A stretch of DNA of 64,000 nucleotides from positions 310,001 to 374,000 of the forward strand of contig NZ_JBFEFG010000268.1 in NCBI RefSeq assembly GCF_040718835.1, written 5' to 3'. The notes under the pieces are model-generated. The model searched no databases and was not told the origin of the DNA. It saw nothing but the letters and a program-made list of their open reading frames with translations. The number at the start of each line of letters is the position of its first letter. Position 1 is the first letter of the stretch. Source of the DNA: Bremerella sp. JC817. Its GTDB lineage: Bacteria > Planctomycetota > Planctomycetia > Pirellulales > Pirellulaceae. The translations under genes were made by a program, and so were the position numbers. Below are positions 37,333-46,222 of this stretch, piece by piece.

Positions 37333-37782
37333 CTAAGAGATCGGCGGGCCGCGAGGGGCCGGTACGCCCAATAGACGCCAATTCTGCTGGGACGCCTCGC
37401 AAAGATAGAATTGTCCGCTGAAAACCTCTGTCGAAGTTTCCGGCGAATCGATCAACAGCGTCCCATGATGTAGCACCGCGATGATTTCGCACAGCACACA
37501 GTGATGCCCAACGCTCCACTGCTTGCCGCTTGAGTCCGCTTCAGATTCAGCAGGCGTTGTCGCCACCGATGCGTGGCCACGATGGTCGTAATCGTGACCA
37601 TGGCTGCAATGTGAATGTCGGTGGGAATGCTCTGAGGCGAGACCGTGGGAATGACAACAATTGTGATGGTGGTGCCCCAACCCAGGAATTGCGTGCAGTA
37701 GCTGTGCTCCGCCGGACCCAAACAGGATCACAGCAAGGCAAAGCCATGCAGCACACTTTCGGATTGAGAGAACTCGCTTCAC
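37333..37782 (-). CDS. small exported histidine-rich, cysteine-containing protein
   Basis: 149 residues from a GTG start. A signal peptide or anchor (residues 1-31, KCAAWLCLAVILFGSGG) leads into a histidine cluster (GHHHHNCCHSHG, SEHSHRHSHCSHGHDYDHRGH) and then HHCVLCEIIAVLHHG, a Cys-x-x-Cys with flanking histidines. The composition is that of a periplasmic metal-binding or metal-sensing protein (zinc, copper, nickel or cobalt). Planctomycetes have related small secreted proteins with an HxCxxC end. It lies on the same strand just upstream of the SPFH/P-type ATPase operon, which favours a metal role for that locus, but co-transcription across the 298-base gap is not shown. Confidence 0.7.
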   Translation of the reverse strand: MKRVLSIRKCAAWLCLAVILFGSGGAQLLHAIPGLGHHHHNCCHSHGLASEHSHRHSHCSHGHDYDHRGHASVATTPAESEADSSGKQWSVGHHCVLCEIIAVLHHGTLLIDSPETSTEVFSGQFYLCEASQQNWRLLGVPAPRGPPIS

Positions 37783-38222
37783 AACACTTGTCCAAACCGG
37801 TCGCAGCTAATCTGACCGAACCTCGTGGAATTTTGCTTCAAGGATCGGCCAGTCGTCAATCGTTGTTGCCATGGCGTTGGCGAAATTCACGCACTCCTCA
37901 CAACAACCCAGACTGGAATTCATTCTTCAGCCGCATCCATACCATTTCAGCAAGTATAGTCCCCCCAGTCCTCTAAAGGCAACCAATACGCTCCTGCAAA
38001 TACCTTGCACAAAGGGAAATTCTTAGAAACAGGCGATCCTTCACGCAGCAAAGTGCCAAGCATCAAGAAACGAAGCTTCAAGAATGGCAAAACCTGGATC
38101 GCCAGATGGCAGATTCGCCGTTTTAAGGAATGGCTACGACGTGGAAGAACATTTGGTGAAGAGCAAAAGGGGGTTCTTAGCAGACAGGTTGCGGCGGCAA
38201 ACCCGCAGAATATAATACCGCG
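37783..38222. other. intergenic region between divergent genes
   Basis: 440 bases between the histidine-rich gene (minus) and the XRE-cupin regulator (plus). A plus-strand open frame at 38005-38226 encodes a basic peptide whose SIKKRSFKNGKTWIARWQI stretch recalls the N-terminus of phage-type integrases, but there is no conserved catalytic domain, good start or ribosome site; it is not called. No clear terminator, repeat or strong promoter. Confidence 0.4.
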
Positions 38223-38786
38223 ATGAACTTGGTCGAACTGGCAGAACGAATCCGCTCTCTCCGCATTGACCAGCGTCTAACGCTGGAAGAAGTCGCTTCG
38301 CGCACCGGTCTGACCCGGAGTTGGCTGTCCAAGGTCGAGAACTTTCGGGTGACTCCCTCGCTCCCGGCATTGGCGGAAATCGCGAAGGCACTCGGAGTTA
38401 CGACTTCCAAGCTGGTCGAAGGCCTGGACGAGAAGCCATCGCTGACCATGGTTCGGAAGAACGAGCGGAAAGTGGTCGAGCGTGACCAGTCCGATGCGAA
38501 CACCTCGATCTACGAGTCGCTCGCCCATCGGCGGAAATCGCGTTCGATGGATCCCTTTCTGATCACCATTCCCCCTGGGGTCGCTCGCGAAGAAGCTCTG
38601 CCTCACCTGGGCGAGGAGTTCTTGCTCGTCCAAAACGGCAACGTCGACTTCGAGTACGACGGCGATCTCTACAAGCTTCAAGCAGGCGACAGTCTCTATT
38701 TCGATGCCAGCGTGCCGCATCGGCTGTTGAACACCTACAAGCGACCGGCGGTCGTTCTCTGCATCTTCCAGTCGCCACAAGCCTAG
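38223..38786 (+). CDS. XRE-family regulator with C-terminal cupin
   Basis: 187 residues. The N-terminal helix-turn-helix (about residues 1-65, [35 protein letters not shown]) is followed by a cupin barrel (about 105-185, [39 protein letters not shown]) that carries the typical PHR end with a histidine able to hold metal or ligand. Such regulators usually respond to small molecules and control adjacent catabolic or transport genes. Here the likely targets are the phosphatase/phosphonate genes downstream (290-base gap). Ligand unknown; phosphonoacetaldehyde-related metabolites are a guess. Confidence 0.9.
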   Translation: MNLVELAERIRSLRIDQRLTLEEVASRTGLTRSWLSKVENFRVTPSLPALAEIAKALGVTTSKLVEGLDEKPSLTMVRKNERKVVERDQSDANTSIYESLAHRRKSRSMDPFLITIPPGVAREEALPHLGEEFLLVQNGNVDFEYDGDLYKLQAGDSLYFDASVPHRLLNTYKRPAVVLCIFQSPQA

Positions 38787-39076
38787 GCGGCAACTTGCCA
38801 TCTGCGTGGCGAGCTTTTAGCTGCGTCACTGCCCCGGAATCCCCACTGCTTAGGGAACCGATGGCCCACGGTCTGCGCGAAAAGAAACCGTTCTTCATAT
38901 TGACTTAATATCCCGTTTGTTGACTACCAGGCAACTTTCGGACAGAATGAGGAAACAGTTGACAGGCATCGTCGCAGCTTGATGGATCAGTTGCGGTGTC
39001 TGTCGACATTCGTCCTTCGAGACCTACCGTCTGATGCCCAGGCATGGGCCCCGCCTTTTTCGACAGGAACTCGCGA

Positions 39077-40378
39077 ATGTCTAACCACCTCGACCGCCGC
39101 GCGATGCTCGCTGTGTCCGCGGCATCGCTTCTCGCTCAGCCCGCACTTGCCGCCCCTGAAGCGGCTCCTTCCGAGATCTCCGGGCCAATGGTCGGTCACA
39201 CGACTACAACGTCCAGCCAGCTTTGGCTGCGACCTGGCAAAGCGGGAAGCTTTGTTTTGAAGGTGGAAGGCTCTGCGAATTCCGGCACCAAAACGATCCT
39301 GGCCGAAGCCAATGCCGATGAAGACTTTTGCGTGAAGTGGAACGTCCCAGGCCTATCGCCAGCAACGCGTTATCAATACAGCATCACCGGTCCCGATGGC
39401 GAGACGTACTCGGATGACCAGTGCTACTTCACCACCAGTCCCGAGCCCACGAAGCCTGGCAAGGTGTGCCTCGCTTTCGGGTCATGTGCCAGTAACAATC
39501 CATCCAAGCTTTGGAAGCAAATGGAGGATCAAGGGGCAGAGGCACTGGTCCTGCTTGGCGACACACCTTACATCGACACGACGAATCTCGACGTTGCCCG
39601 CGCCAAGCATCGTCAATTTCTGCAGGTGCCAGAGTTGGCTGCAATGATTCGTCATACGCCAACCTGGGGCACGTGGGACGATCATGATTTTGGCCGGAAC
39701 GACTCCGATGGTCGCTTGAAGGGAAAGGAGAACACTCGCAAAGCATTTGTCGAGTATCGAGCCCTCCGTGAGTTCGGTCACGATCAATCAGGAATCTATA
39801 CGAAGTTCGAGTATGGGCCGGTCGATGTGTTCCTGCTGGACACACGCTGGTTTGCTCGAACCGAAAAGTCTTTTGCTGATGCTTCGAAGCTAACGCTCCT
39901 GGGCAAAGAGCAATGGAAATGGCTGCAAGAATCACTTCTCGCTTCGACCGCTCCATTCAAATTGTTGACGTGTGGCATGATTTGGGATGACAAAGAGAAC
40001 GGTGAATCGGATGATTGGGGAACGTACACACACGAACGTGACGCGGTTTATCAGTTCATTGCGGACAACAAGATCCCTGGGGTCGTGCTGATCGGAGGCG
40101 ATATCCACTGTTCGCGACTGCTGAAATACAAGACGGAACAAACCATCGGCTATCCGATGTATCAGTTTATTGTTTCACCAATCCACGATCGCGTTATCCC
40201 AGCCTTGAATGTGCCTCACCCCGATCTGGTTCGTGGGGAAGCGATACCGCATGTCTGGATGCGACTGGAAGTCGACACGACGCAGTCGCCCGCCAAGCTG
40301 CATGCCGAGTGGGTCCAGATGGATGAACAACCGATGTGGGATATCACCCTGACCGCCGACGAATTGACACCTGCTTAA
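39077..40378 (+). CDS. PhoD-like exported alkaline phosphatase/phosphodiesterase
   Basis: 433 residues. ATG 39077 is chosen so that a Tat-like signal follows ([21 protein letters not shown]). A fibronectin-like N-terminal domain (about 45-135, [19 protein letters not shown]) precedes the metallophosphatase core: [29 protein letters not shown] and GGDIHCSRL give the metal-binding Asp, His and Asn residues. PhoD enzymes release phosphate from esters outside the cell. The neighbours encode phosphonate catabolism, so this is a phosphorus acquisition locus. No Pho-box was identified upstream. Confidence 0.9.
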   Translation: MSNHLDRRAMLAVSAASLLAQPALAAPEAAPSEISGPMVGHTTTTSSQLWLRPGKAGSFVLKVEGSANSGTKTILAEANADEDFCVKWNVPGLSPATRYQYSITGPDGETYSDDQCYFTTSPEPTKPGKVCLAFGSCASNNPSKLWKQMEDQGAEALVLLGDTPYIDTTNLDVARAKHRQFLQVPELAAMIRHTPTWGTWDDHDFGRNDSDGRLKGKENTRKAFVEYRALREFGHDQSGIYTKFEYGPVDVFLLDTRWFARTEKSFADASKLTLLGKEQWKWLQESLLASTAPFKLLTCGMIWDDKENGESDDWGTYTHERDAVYQFIADNKIPGVVLIGGDIHCSRLLKYKTEQTIGYPMYQFIVSPIHDRVIPALNVPHPDLVRGEAIPHVWMRLEVDTTQSPAKLHAEWVQMDEQPMWDITLTADELTPA

Positions 40379-40425
40379 AGTCAACGATTCCACATCTGGC
40401 TTTTCGCAACGAAGGATCCCCAGGC

Positions 40426-41631
40426 TTGAACGATCGAGGAATAACTCCGAGCACCATCTTTGGTGAAGGAGCGTTATCCGAGCTACCGAAGATTTGCGAG
40501 ACACTTCGTGCCCGGCACTTGCTGCTAGTCGTCGACGAGATCGCCTATCGCCTTTCCGGAGCGGCCGACGCGTTGCGACAGTTTCTGCCCCAAGACGCCG
40601 TTACGCTGTTTACTGATTTCGAGCCGAACCCGAAGCTTGAAGATGTCATGCGTGGCGTCGAGAAGTGCCGTTCCGTAAAACCTGATCTTGTGGTGGCTCT
40701 GGGTGGAGGAACCGCCATCGATCTGGCGAAGATGATCGGATCGATGGCTTTGCAGGAAGAGTCTCCCCGCGACATTGCCGTTCATGGCTTGCCACTTCAG
40801 CGTGGAACGTTGCCCCTGATCGCGATTCCGACCACGGCTGGCACCGGCAGCGAGGCAACGCACTTCGCCGTGGTTTATGTCGATGGCGAGAAGTACTCGG
40901 TCGCCGACCCCTGTCTTTTGCCAGCGTTCGCGTTGATCGATCCCCAACTGACTTACAGCCTTCCACCAACGATGACCGCCTCGACAGGGCTCGATACGTT
41001 CTGTCAGGCAATCGAATCGATCTGGGCGGTTGGTGCCACGTCTGAATCGATCGAGTTCGCCAAAGAGGCCGCGCAGCTTGCCTTGCGATATCTGCCGGAG
41101 GCGACCCATCGCCCAACGCCGGAAGCGCGGCGAGCGATGTGCTGTGCCTCGAATCTCGCCGGTCAGGCCATCAACATCAGCAAGACGACCTTGCCGCATG
41201 CGATTTCGTACAGCATCACCGCCGACTATGGTTTGCCGCACGGTGCGGCCGTCGCCACCACGTTAAGCAGTGTGATGGCGTTCAACTTTGGTGTCTCGGC
41301 TCGCGATTGTGCCGATCGACGTGGTTTGGCTTACGTTCAAAAGCAGCTTGAATTGATCTTGGAGATCCTCGAAGTACCTAGCGTCGATCTGGCCTGCCAG
41401 CGGATTGAATCGTTTGTCGATTCGCTCGGCTGCAGCGCCACACCATTCGCGGCCGGTATCACGTCAGACGAAAGTTTGAACCTGCTTGCCAGCCGTGTGA
41501 ATACCGATCGGCTTTCCAATAACCCGCGAGCGGCCAGTCATGACGATCTTGTCTCGTTGCTGAAAGTTCGCACTAACTTATCGACGATGCCTCGCCCCCT
41601 CGGTGTGACTCCCCGCGCGACGAGCCTCTGA
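40426..41631 (+). CDS. iron-containing alcohol dehydrogenase next to phnX
   Basis: 401 residues from TTG 40426 (AAGGA nine bases upstream). A longer frame from 40336 overlaps the phosphatase gene and is rejected. Family marks are GGGTAIDLAKMIG (NAD binding), TTAGTGSEATHFAVV, the metal Asp in TGLDTFCQAIES, and the histidines in TLPHAISY and LPHGAAVA. At the position usually His four residues after the metal Asp there is Gln; other phosphonate-linked members may share this, but I cannot verify it. Given phnX downstream, it probably interconverts phosphonoacetaldehyde and 2-hydroxyethylphosphonate. An unrelated alcohol substrate remains possible. Confidence 0.88.
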   Translation: MNDRGITPSTIFGEGALSELPKICETLRARHLLLVVDEIAYRLSGAADALRQFLPQDAVTLFTDFEPNPKLEDVMRGVEKCRSVKPDLVVALGGGTAIDLAKMIGSMALQEESPRDIAVHGLPLQRGTLPLIAIPTTAGTGSEATHFAVVYVDGEKYSVADPCLLPAFALIDPQLTYSLPPTMTASTGLDTFCQAIESIWAVGATSESIEFAKEAAQLALRYLPEATHRPTPEARRAMCCASNLAGQAINISKTTLPHAISYSITADYGLPHGAAVATTLSSVMAFNFGVSARDCADRRGLAYVQKQLELILEILEVPSVDLACQRIESFVDSLGCSATPFAAGITSDESLNLLASRVNTDRLSNNPRAASHDDLVSLLKVRTNLSTMPRPLGVTPRATSL

Positions 41632-41677
41632 TTGTTTCCCATTTCGACATGCCCCGTGGCACCTGTAAAGATTTGCT

Positions 41678-42493
41678 ATGACCGATTCGACTGACCACAT
41701 TCAACTCGCCATCTTTGACTGGGCCGGGACCACCATCGACTTCGGTTCATGTGCCCCGGCTGCCGCCTTCCGCAAAGTGTTTGCCGCCCATGGGGTCGAA
41801 GCTTCCGACCATGCTGCCCGGGCACCGATGGGTCTCAACAAACGCGAGCACCTTATCCGGATGTTGCAAACCGAAACCATCGCCCAGCAGTGGCTTGCTG
41901 CTAACGGCAAGGCCTGGACCGAAGACGACGTTTCGCGTCTGTACGAAGAGTTTATTCCCTACCAGCTTCAGGCGATTGAAGAGAGCTCAAAACTGGTACC
42001 AGGACTGAATGAAGTCGTCCAACACCTCCGTAATCACAACATTCGTATCGGCGGTACGACCGGTTACTTCAAAGCGGCCGCGGAAGCGACCGCCGCCGCG
42101 GCTCGCGAGCAAGGTTTTGTGCCCGATGCCAACGTCTGTGCGGACGATGTTCCAGAAGGTCGACCTGCACCGTGGATGATTTATGAAGTAATGAAGCAAC
42201 TGACCGTCTATCCGGCTCGCTGCGTTGTAAAGATCGGTGATACGGTCGCCGACATCGAAGCGGGGCACAACGCTGGTTGCTGGACCGTGGGCGTCTGCGA
42301 CAGCAGCAGTAGCACCGGTCTCTCGTACGAAGACTTTCAGCATCTGCAGGCCGTAGAGCAGAAGGAACGAATCGCCTCAACCACGAATGTGTTCAAAGAT
42401 GCCGGCAGCCATTTCACGATCGGTTCCCTCGAAGAGCTTCCCGTTGTAATTCAGAAGATCAATCAACGAATGGCGCAAGGCGAGCGTCCTTAG
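41678..42493 (+). CDS. phnX: phosphonoacetaldehyde hydrolase
   Basis: 271 residues. PhnX, a haloacid dehalogenase-fold enzyme, splits phosphonoacetaldehyde to acetaldehyde and phosphate through a Schiff base. Nucleophile Asp14 in IFDWAGTTIDFGSCAP, the Schiff-base lysine Lys55 in APMGLNKREH, DDVPEGRPAPWMIYE and KIGDTVADIEAGHNAG match the enzyme closely from end to end; length is standard. It is 46 bases after the dehydrogenase gene and 58 before the MFS gene. PhnW (2-aminoethylphosphonate transaminase) is absent from the window. Confidence 0.97.
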   Translation: MTDSTDHIQLAIFDWAGTTIDFGSCAPAAAFRKVFAAHGVEASDHAARAPMGLNKREHLIRMLQTETIAQQWLAANGKAWTEDDVSRLYEEFIPYQLQAIEESSKLVPGLNEVVQHLRNHNIRIGGTTGYFKAAAEATAAAAREQGFVPDANVCADDVPEGRPAPWMIYEVMKQLTVYPARCVVKIGDTVADIEAGHNAGCWTVGVCDSSSSTGLSYEDFQHLQAVEQKERIASTTNVFKDAGSHFTIGSLEELPVVIQKINQRMAQGERP

Positions 42494-42551
42494 CCCACCT
42501 CTCTTCCAACACGTACCTACTTTGTTGATCCCCAAAACGAATCGTATCCCG

Positions 42552-43853
42552 ATGAACTCGTTCGACGCCACGCCGAAGCCTTCGTCAACCAAGTCCGATT
42601 TGTTTTGGGGTGCGTGGGCCGTGGTGGCCGCCTTCGGCACATACTTCTGCATGTATGGCTTTCGCAAGCCATTCACCGTAGCCGAATACGCCGACAGCTT
42701 TTTCGTCGGGATCGACTACAAGACGATCGCGGTCTCGACCCAGGTGATCGGCTATACGCTGTCGAAGTTCATCGGTATCAAGACGATCTCGGAGATGCCG
42801 CCCCGATTGCGGGCAACGGCCCTGTTGGGGTTGATAATCTTCGCCGAGATGGCCCTGGCGCTTTTCGGCTTGTTGCCACGACCATGGAATGCCGCAGGCC
42901 TATTCCTGAATGGACTATCACTAGGAATGGTCTTTGGGCTTGTCTTGGGATTTCTGGAAGGACGCCGTCTGACCGAGGCCCTGGTTGCCGGGCTATGCAC
43001 CAGCTTCATCATTTCGGACGGTGTAACCAAGTCGGTCGGAGCGTGGTTATTGGATCAAGGCGTTCAAGAAGATTGGATGCCGGTAACGGCCGGTTTGTTC
43101 TTCTGTCTGCCACTGTGCCTCTTCGTGGCGATGTTGACGCTGATCCCTGCCCCGAGCGAACAAGACGTAAACGCTCGTTCAGCACGCGACTCGATGACGG
43201 CCCAGGACCGGAGACACTTGTTCCTGCGGTACGCGCCCGGGCTCTCGATCCTGGTGGGCGTTTACCTTTTGACGACCGTAATGCGAAGCATTCGCGCCGA
43301 CTTCGCTCCGGAGCTTTGGCAGGGGCTTGGCTACGAGGTCGACCCGTTGCTGTTTACCCGTTCGGAGATGCTGGTTGCCATTGGCGTGACGGTGGTGAAC
43401 GGCCTGGCGGTTTGTATCGGAGACAACCGACTTGCCTTTTTCCGTTCGCTGGGTATCTGTGGACTCGGTTTCATCGCGGTGGCGATCGCACTAATCGGTC
43501 AGCAGTTCGATGCCATCGGTCCTTTCTCGTTTATGGTCCTGATTGGATTTGGTCTTTATGTTCCTTACGTGGCGATCCATACGACGGTGTTTGAACGCCT
43601 GCTTGCGATGACTCGTGAGAAAGGGAACCTCGGCTTCCTGGTGTATCTGGCAGATGCTTTTGGCTACCTTGGCTTTGTCGTAGTGATGTTTACGCGACAT
43701 CTGATTGTCGAACGATCGAACTTTCTGGACTACTTTCTCGGCTTCAGTTGGCTGGCAGTCATCCTCTCGTTAGTTGGTCTGCTTGTGGCATCACGTTACT
43801 TCGCTTATCGCCACAACGCTTCTGTCGCCGTTCCGGTGGTTGAGCATACTTAA
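42552..43853 (+). CDS. MFS-type transporter (DUF5690 family)
   Basis: 433 residues from ATG 42552. About 12 membrane helices; an opening FWGAWAVVAAFGTYFCMYGFRKPFTVAEY is characteristic of DUF5690 carriers, related to the sugar-phosphate/glycerol-3-phosphate antiporter branch (organophosphate:phosphate). The SKFIGIKTISEMPPRLRA and EGRRLTEALVAGLCTSFI loops match as well. Located directly after phnX, it could import a phosphonate or exchange a phosphate ester. Substrate not proven. A minus-strand terminator follows the stop codon. Confidence 0.85.
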   Translation: MNSFDATPKPSSTKSDLFWGAWAVVAAFGTYFCMYGFRKPFTVAEYADSFFVGIDYKTIAVSTQVIGYTLSKFIGIKTISEMPPRLRATALLGLIIFAEMALALFGLLPRPWNAAGLFLNGLSLGMVFGLVLGFLEGRRLTEALVAGLCTSFIISDGVTKSVGAWLLDQGVQEDWMPVTAGLFFCLPLCLFVAMLTLIPAPSEQDVNARSARDSMTAQDRRHLFLRYAPGLSILVGVYLLTTVMRSIRADFAPELWQGLGYEVDPLLFTRSEMLVAIGVTVVNGLAVCIGDNRLAFFRSLGICGLGFIAVAIALIGQQFDAIGPFSFMVLIGFGLYVPYVAIHTTVFERLLAMTREKGNLGFLVYLADAFGYLGFVVVMFTRHLIVERSNFLDYFLGFSWLAVILSLVGLLVASRYFAYRHNASVAVPVVEHT

Positions 43854-43856
43854 CAC

Positions 43857-43888
43857 AAAAAGGCAGGCCCGAATGAGTCGAGCCTGCC
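43857..43888 (-). terminator. intrinsic terminator for the 43929-46064 gene
   Basis: On the minus strand GGCAGGC and GCCTGCC form a 7-base stem, with loop bases partly pairing further (TCGACTCATTCGG), followed by TTTTT (43861-43857). It lies about 40 bases past the minus-strand stop and directly behind the MFS stop codon on the other strand. Confidence 0.75.
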
Positions 43889-43928
43889 CTGGACAATGTT
43901 TCGATTCGCGAAAGCCCCTCGAGCATGT

Positions 43929-46064
43929 TTATCGCCAGTTCAGCACGCGAAATAGTCCTTTTCGGTCGTGATACCGTTTCGGCAGCGACAACAAATAGTC
44001 GCGGAAGATGCTCAGAACGATCGCCACCACAAAGAAAGCTCCGCCGCCGATCATCATATAGACCGCGACACCTTGCAGTTGCTCTGGCAGTCGGATGTAG
44101 ACCACCAATGTTGTCAGGTACAACACCATCGCCGTGGCACCGGTGATCGTTGTGGCTCGCAGGCGAAGCAGGATCCCGCTCCCCAGCAGCAATAAGCCAA
44201 TCGATAGCGTTCCGATGTCGTGAACCATTCGCCAGACGCTATCGCCGTCGTAGTAACCCAATCGCTGGCCCACCAATCCGATGAGCACCGGGGCGACCAG
44301 GAACATACTGCCGAACATCATCGTAACCGTGATCCAATCTTCGCGCTGGTCACGTTCCCGAGCCCAACCAATGTGGCTGGTCACCAGCAAAATTGCACCG
44401 ACCGTCATCACCAACAATTCCAGCTTCTGCCAGATCAACAGATCCAAGCCGAAGGCGACCAGCACCACGGCGCTGGCGGCTTGAGCGATTCCCAGCACAG
44501 CATACCATTGCCGCATTGGACGATTCGAGGTTGTCAAACGAGCGACCAACGTGACAGCTAACAGTCCCAGGCTGACTGCCATTGTCGATGCCATCAATCC
44601 AACGCCCGCCATACGATTCAAGGAAAGCAAAATCCCTGCCACGCCTGCGACGCCAATCACGAAGTGGCCAACCTGGTTGATCGGATTGCTTTGTGAGGCT
44701 TCCTCCTGGTTCGACGTATCAGAGAACTCTGCGAACTTGCCAGCCAACAAAGCGATGAAACCAGTCAGTCCGAACATGGCCACAACAAGCTCTTCGCTAA
44801 TCGAAACCGGTAAGAAACTGACCGCAATCGCCTCGGCCCACAGCAGCGTGACGAATGCTCCGGCGATCCATGCCAGGTTACGCTGGACCAGGGCGTAGGA
44901 GTAACCATAAAGGTAGGTCGCTACCAGCATCAAACTGACGGCCAGCAATTTCAGCTGAGTATTGGTCGCCAACGCTGGCAGATCAAACGGTAAAGGTTGC
45001 CGCCAGGTTTCTGCGTAGATCTTGCTCAACAAGCCATCGTAGGTCCACGCACAAACGTTCCAGCTGAGCATCACCAGCAGACCGCCCATCAAGACAATGT
45101 GACCCGCCCGAAAGAACGCCTGACCAAATTCGCCTTGGCTGAAGGGGCCATCTCCCTTCGGGAATGCACGTTCGGCATGGATTGCCAACGCCCCGATCAC
45201 AATCAGCAGCGAGGAAGTCGCGGCCCCTTGCCAGAATTTCCCCACGCTCTGATCGCCGAGAATCATGAGCCCGGTCAACGTAACCCCGCCAATCAAGGCA
45301 TACACGAACATTCGATCGCGAATCAGTAGTGCGCAGAGACCATAGAGTCCCACGATCACCAGCGCCGGAACCCACAGGTGACCTCCTTCATTCAGCACGA
45401 TCAATCCCTGGTAGTCGTAGAACCAAAGATGGAGCGGCATTAACAAACAGGCTAAGAGGCATAGTCCGCGCCCCGCCAATTCCAACTTCGTTCCTTTCAG
45501 GAGCCACGCCCCAGTCCCCAGAATTGCCAGGTTGACAATACCGCCGCAGATCGCGACGGTCAGTGGATTATCGAAGAAGCCTTGCGTCGCCAGCCAGATT
45601 ACCAGGCCCACCATCAACACACTCGCCCCCAACATCATCAAATATTGGAGGCTACGGGGGTCGAGGATCGTATCCAGCAGGTTGCCCGACGATGGCTCTG
45701 CCGCGGTAGGGGCCGCCGCTTCTGCTGTCACTGGCGATTCCATTTGCTCTTTCAGAAGCGTACCGATTCGCCGGTTTTCGGCTCGCAAGCTGGCGACCGA
45801 CTCTTCTGACAAGCGACCAGCTTCAATATGTCGGCCCAGTTCATGTTCGAGAAACGCCCGATATCGCCAGTGCTGGCCAGATCCCGAGGGTGGTTCGTTG
45901 TCTTTGGGTTCTCGTAGCCATGGACAACGTTCGACTTCGCCTTCAATGCGACTTTCCCAGTCGTCGTAGTAGGCCGCCACAGGCGCTTCGAGTTGGCAAT
46001 CCTTGAGATTTTGCCGGACGAATTGGATCGCCTGGCGGAGATCTTGTCGGTGGTCAGAAGACAT
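43929..46064 (-). CDS. large polytopic membrane protein, unknown function
   Basis: 711 residues. A soluble N-terminal region of about 165 residues (DDWESRIEGEVERCPWL...HELGRHIEAGRLSEESVASL) precedes about 17-18 hydrophobic helices without long loops, and a short basic C-terminal tail. It recalls DUF2157/DUF2339-type integral membrane proteins in layout, but I see no diagnostic motif. Functions of those families are unknown. It is monocistronic, with a strong terminator. The preceding gene (46223) is on the same strand after 158 bases. Confidence 0.75.
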   Translation of the reverse strand: MSSDHRQDLRQAIQFVRQNLKDCQLEAPVAAYYDDWESRIEGEVERCPWLREPKDNEPPSGSGQHWRYRAFLEHELGRHIEAGRLSEESVASLRAENRRIGTLLKEQMESPVTAEAAAPTAAEPSSGNLLDTILDPRSLQYLMMLGASVLMVGLVIWLATQGFFDNPLTVAICGGIVNLAILGTGAWLLKGTKLELAGRGLCLLACLLMPLHLWFYDYQGLIVLNEGGHLWVPALVIVGLYGLCALLIRDRMFVYALIGGVTLTGLMILGDQSVGKFWQGAATSSLLIVIGALAIHAERAFPKGDGPFSQGEFGQAFFRAGHIVLMGGLLVMLSWNVCAWTYDGLLSKIYAETWRQPLPFDLPALATNTQLKLLAVSLMLVATYLYGYSYALVQRNLAWIAGAFVTLLWAEAIAVSFLPVSISEELVVAMFGLTGFIALLAGKFAEFSDTSNQEEASQSNPINQVGHFVIGVAGVAGILLSLNRMAGVGLMASTMAVSLGLLAVTLVARLTTSNRPMRQWYAVLGIAQAASAVVLVAFGLDLLIWQKLELLVMTVGAILLVTSHIGWARERDQREDWITVTMMFGSMFLVAPVLIGLVGQRLGYYDGDSVWRMVHDIGTLSIGLLLLGSGILLRLRATTITGATAMVLYLTTLVVYIRLPEQLQGVAVYMMIGGGAFFVVAIVLSIFRDYLLSLPKRYHDRKGLFRVLNWR

Positions 46065-46222
46065 AACCGGTTTCCTAAGCTGGTAGGCGTGGTGGTTCGG
46101 ATCAACCGTGGGGGGAGAGCAGGGGAATACTTCCGGCAGAAAGCCTTCCCCTTACAACCATCGCGTAGAAAACAGGCAACCAGGTTAAATGGTCGTGTTA
46201 GAAATTGTCCCGCAGAGAAGAA

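Noticed and set aside
41640..41680. TGGCACC...TTTGCT as a sigma-54 promoter for phnX
   Set aside because: Spacing between the two elements is too long for a -24/-12 promoter.
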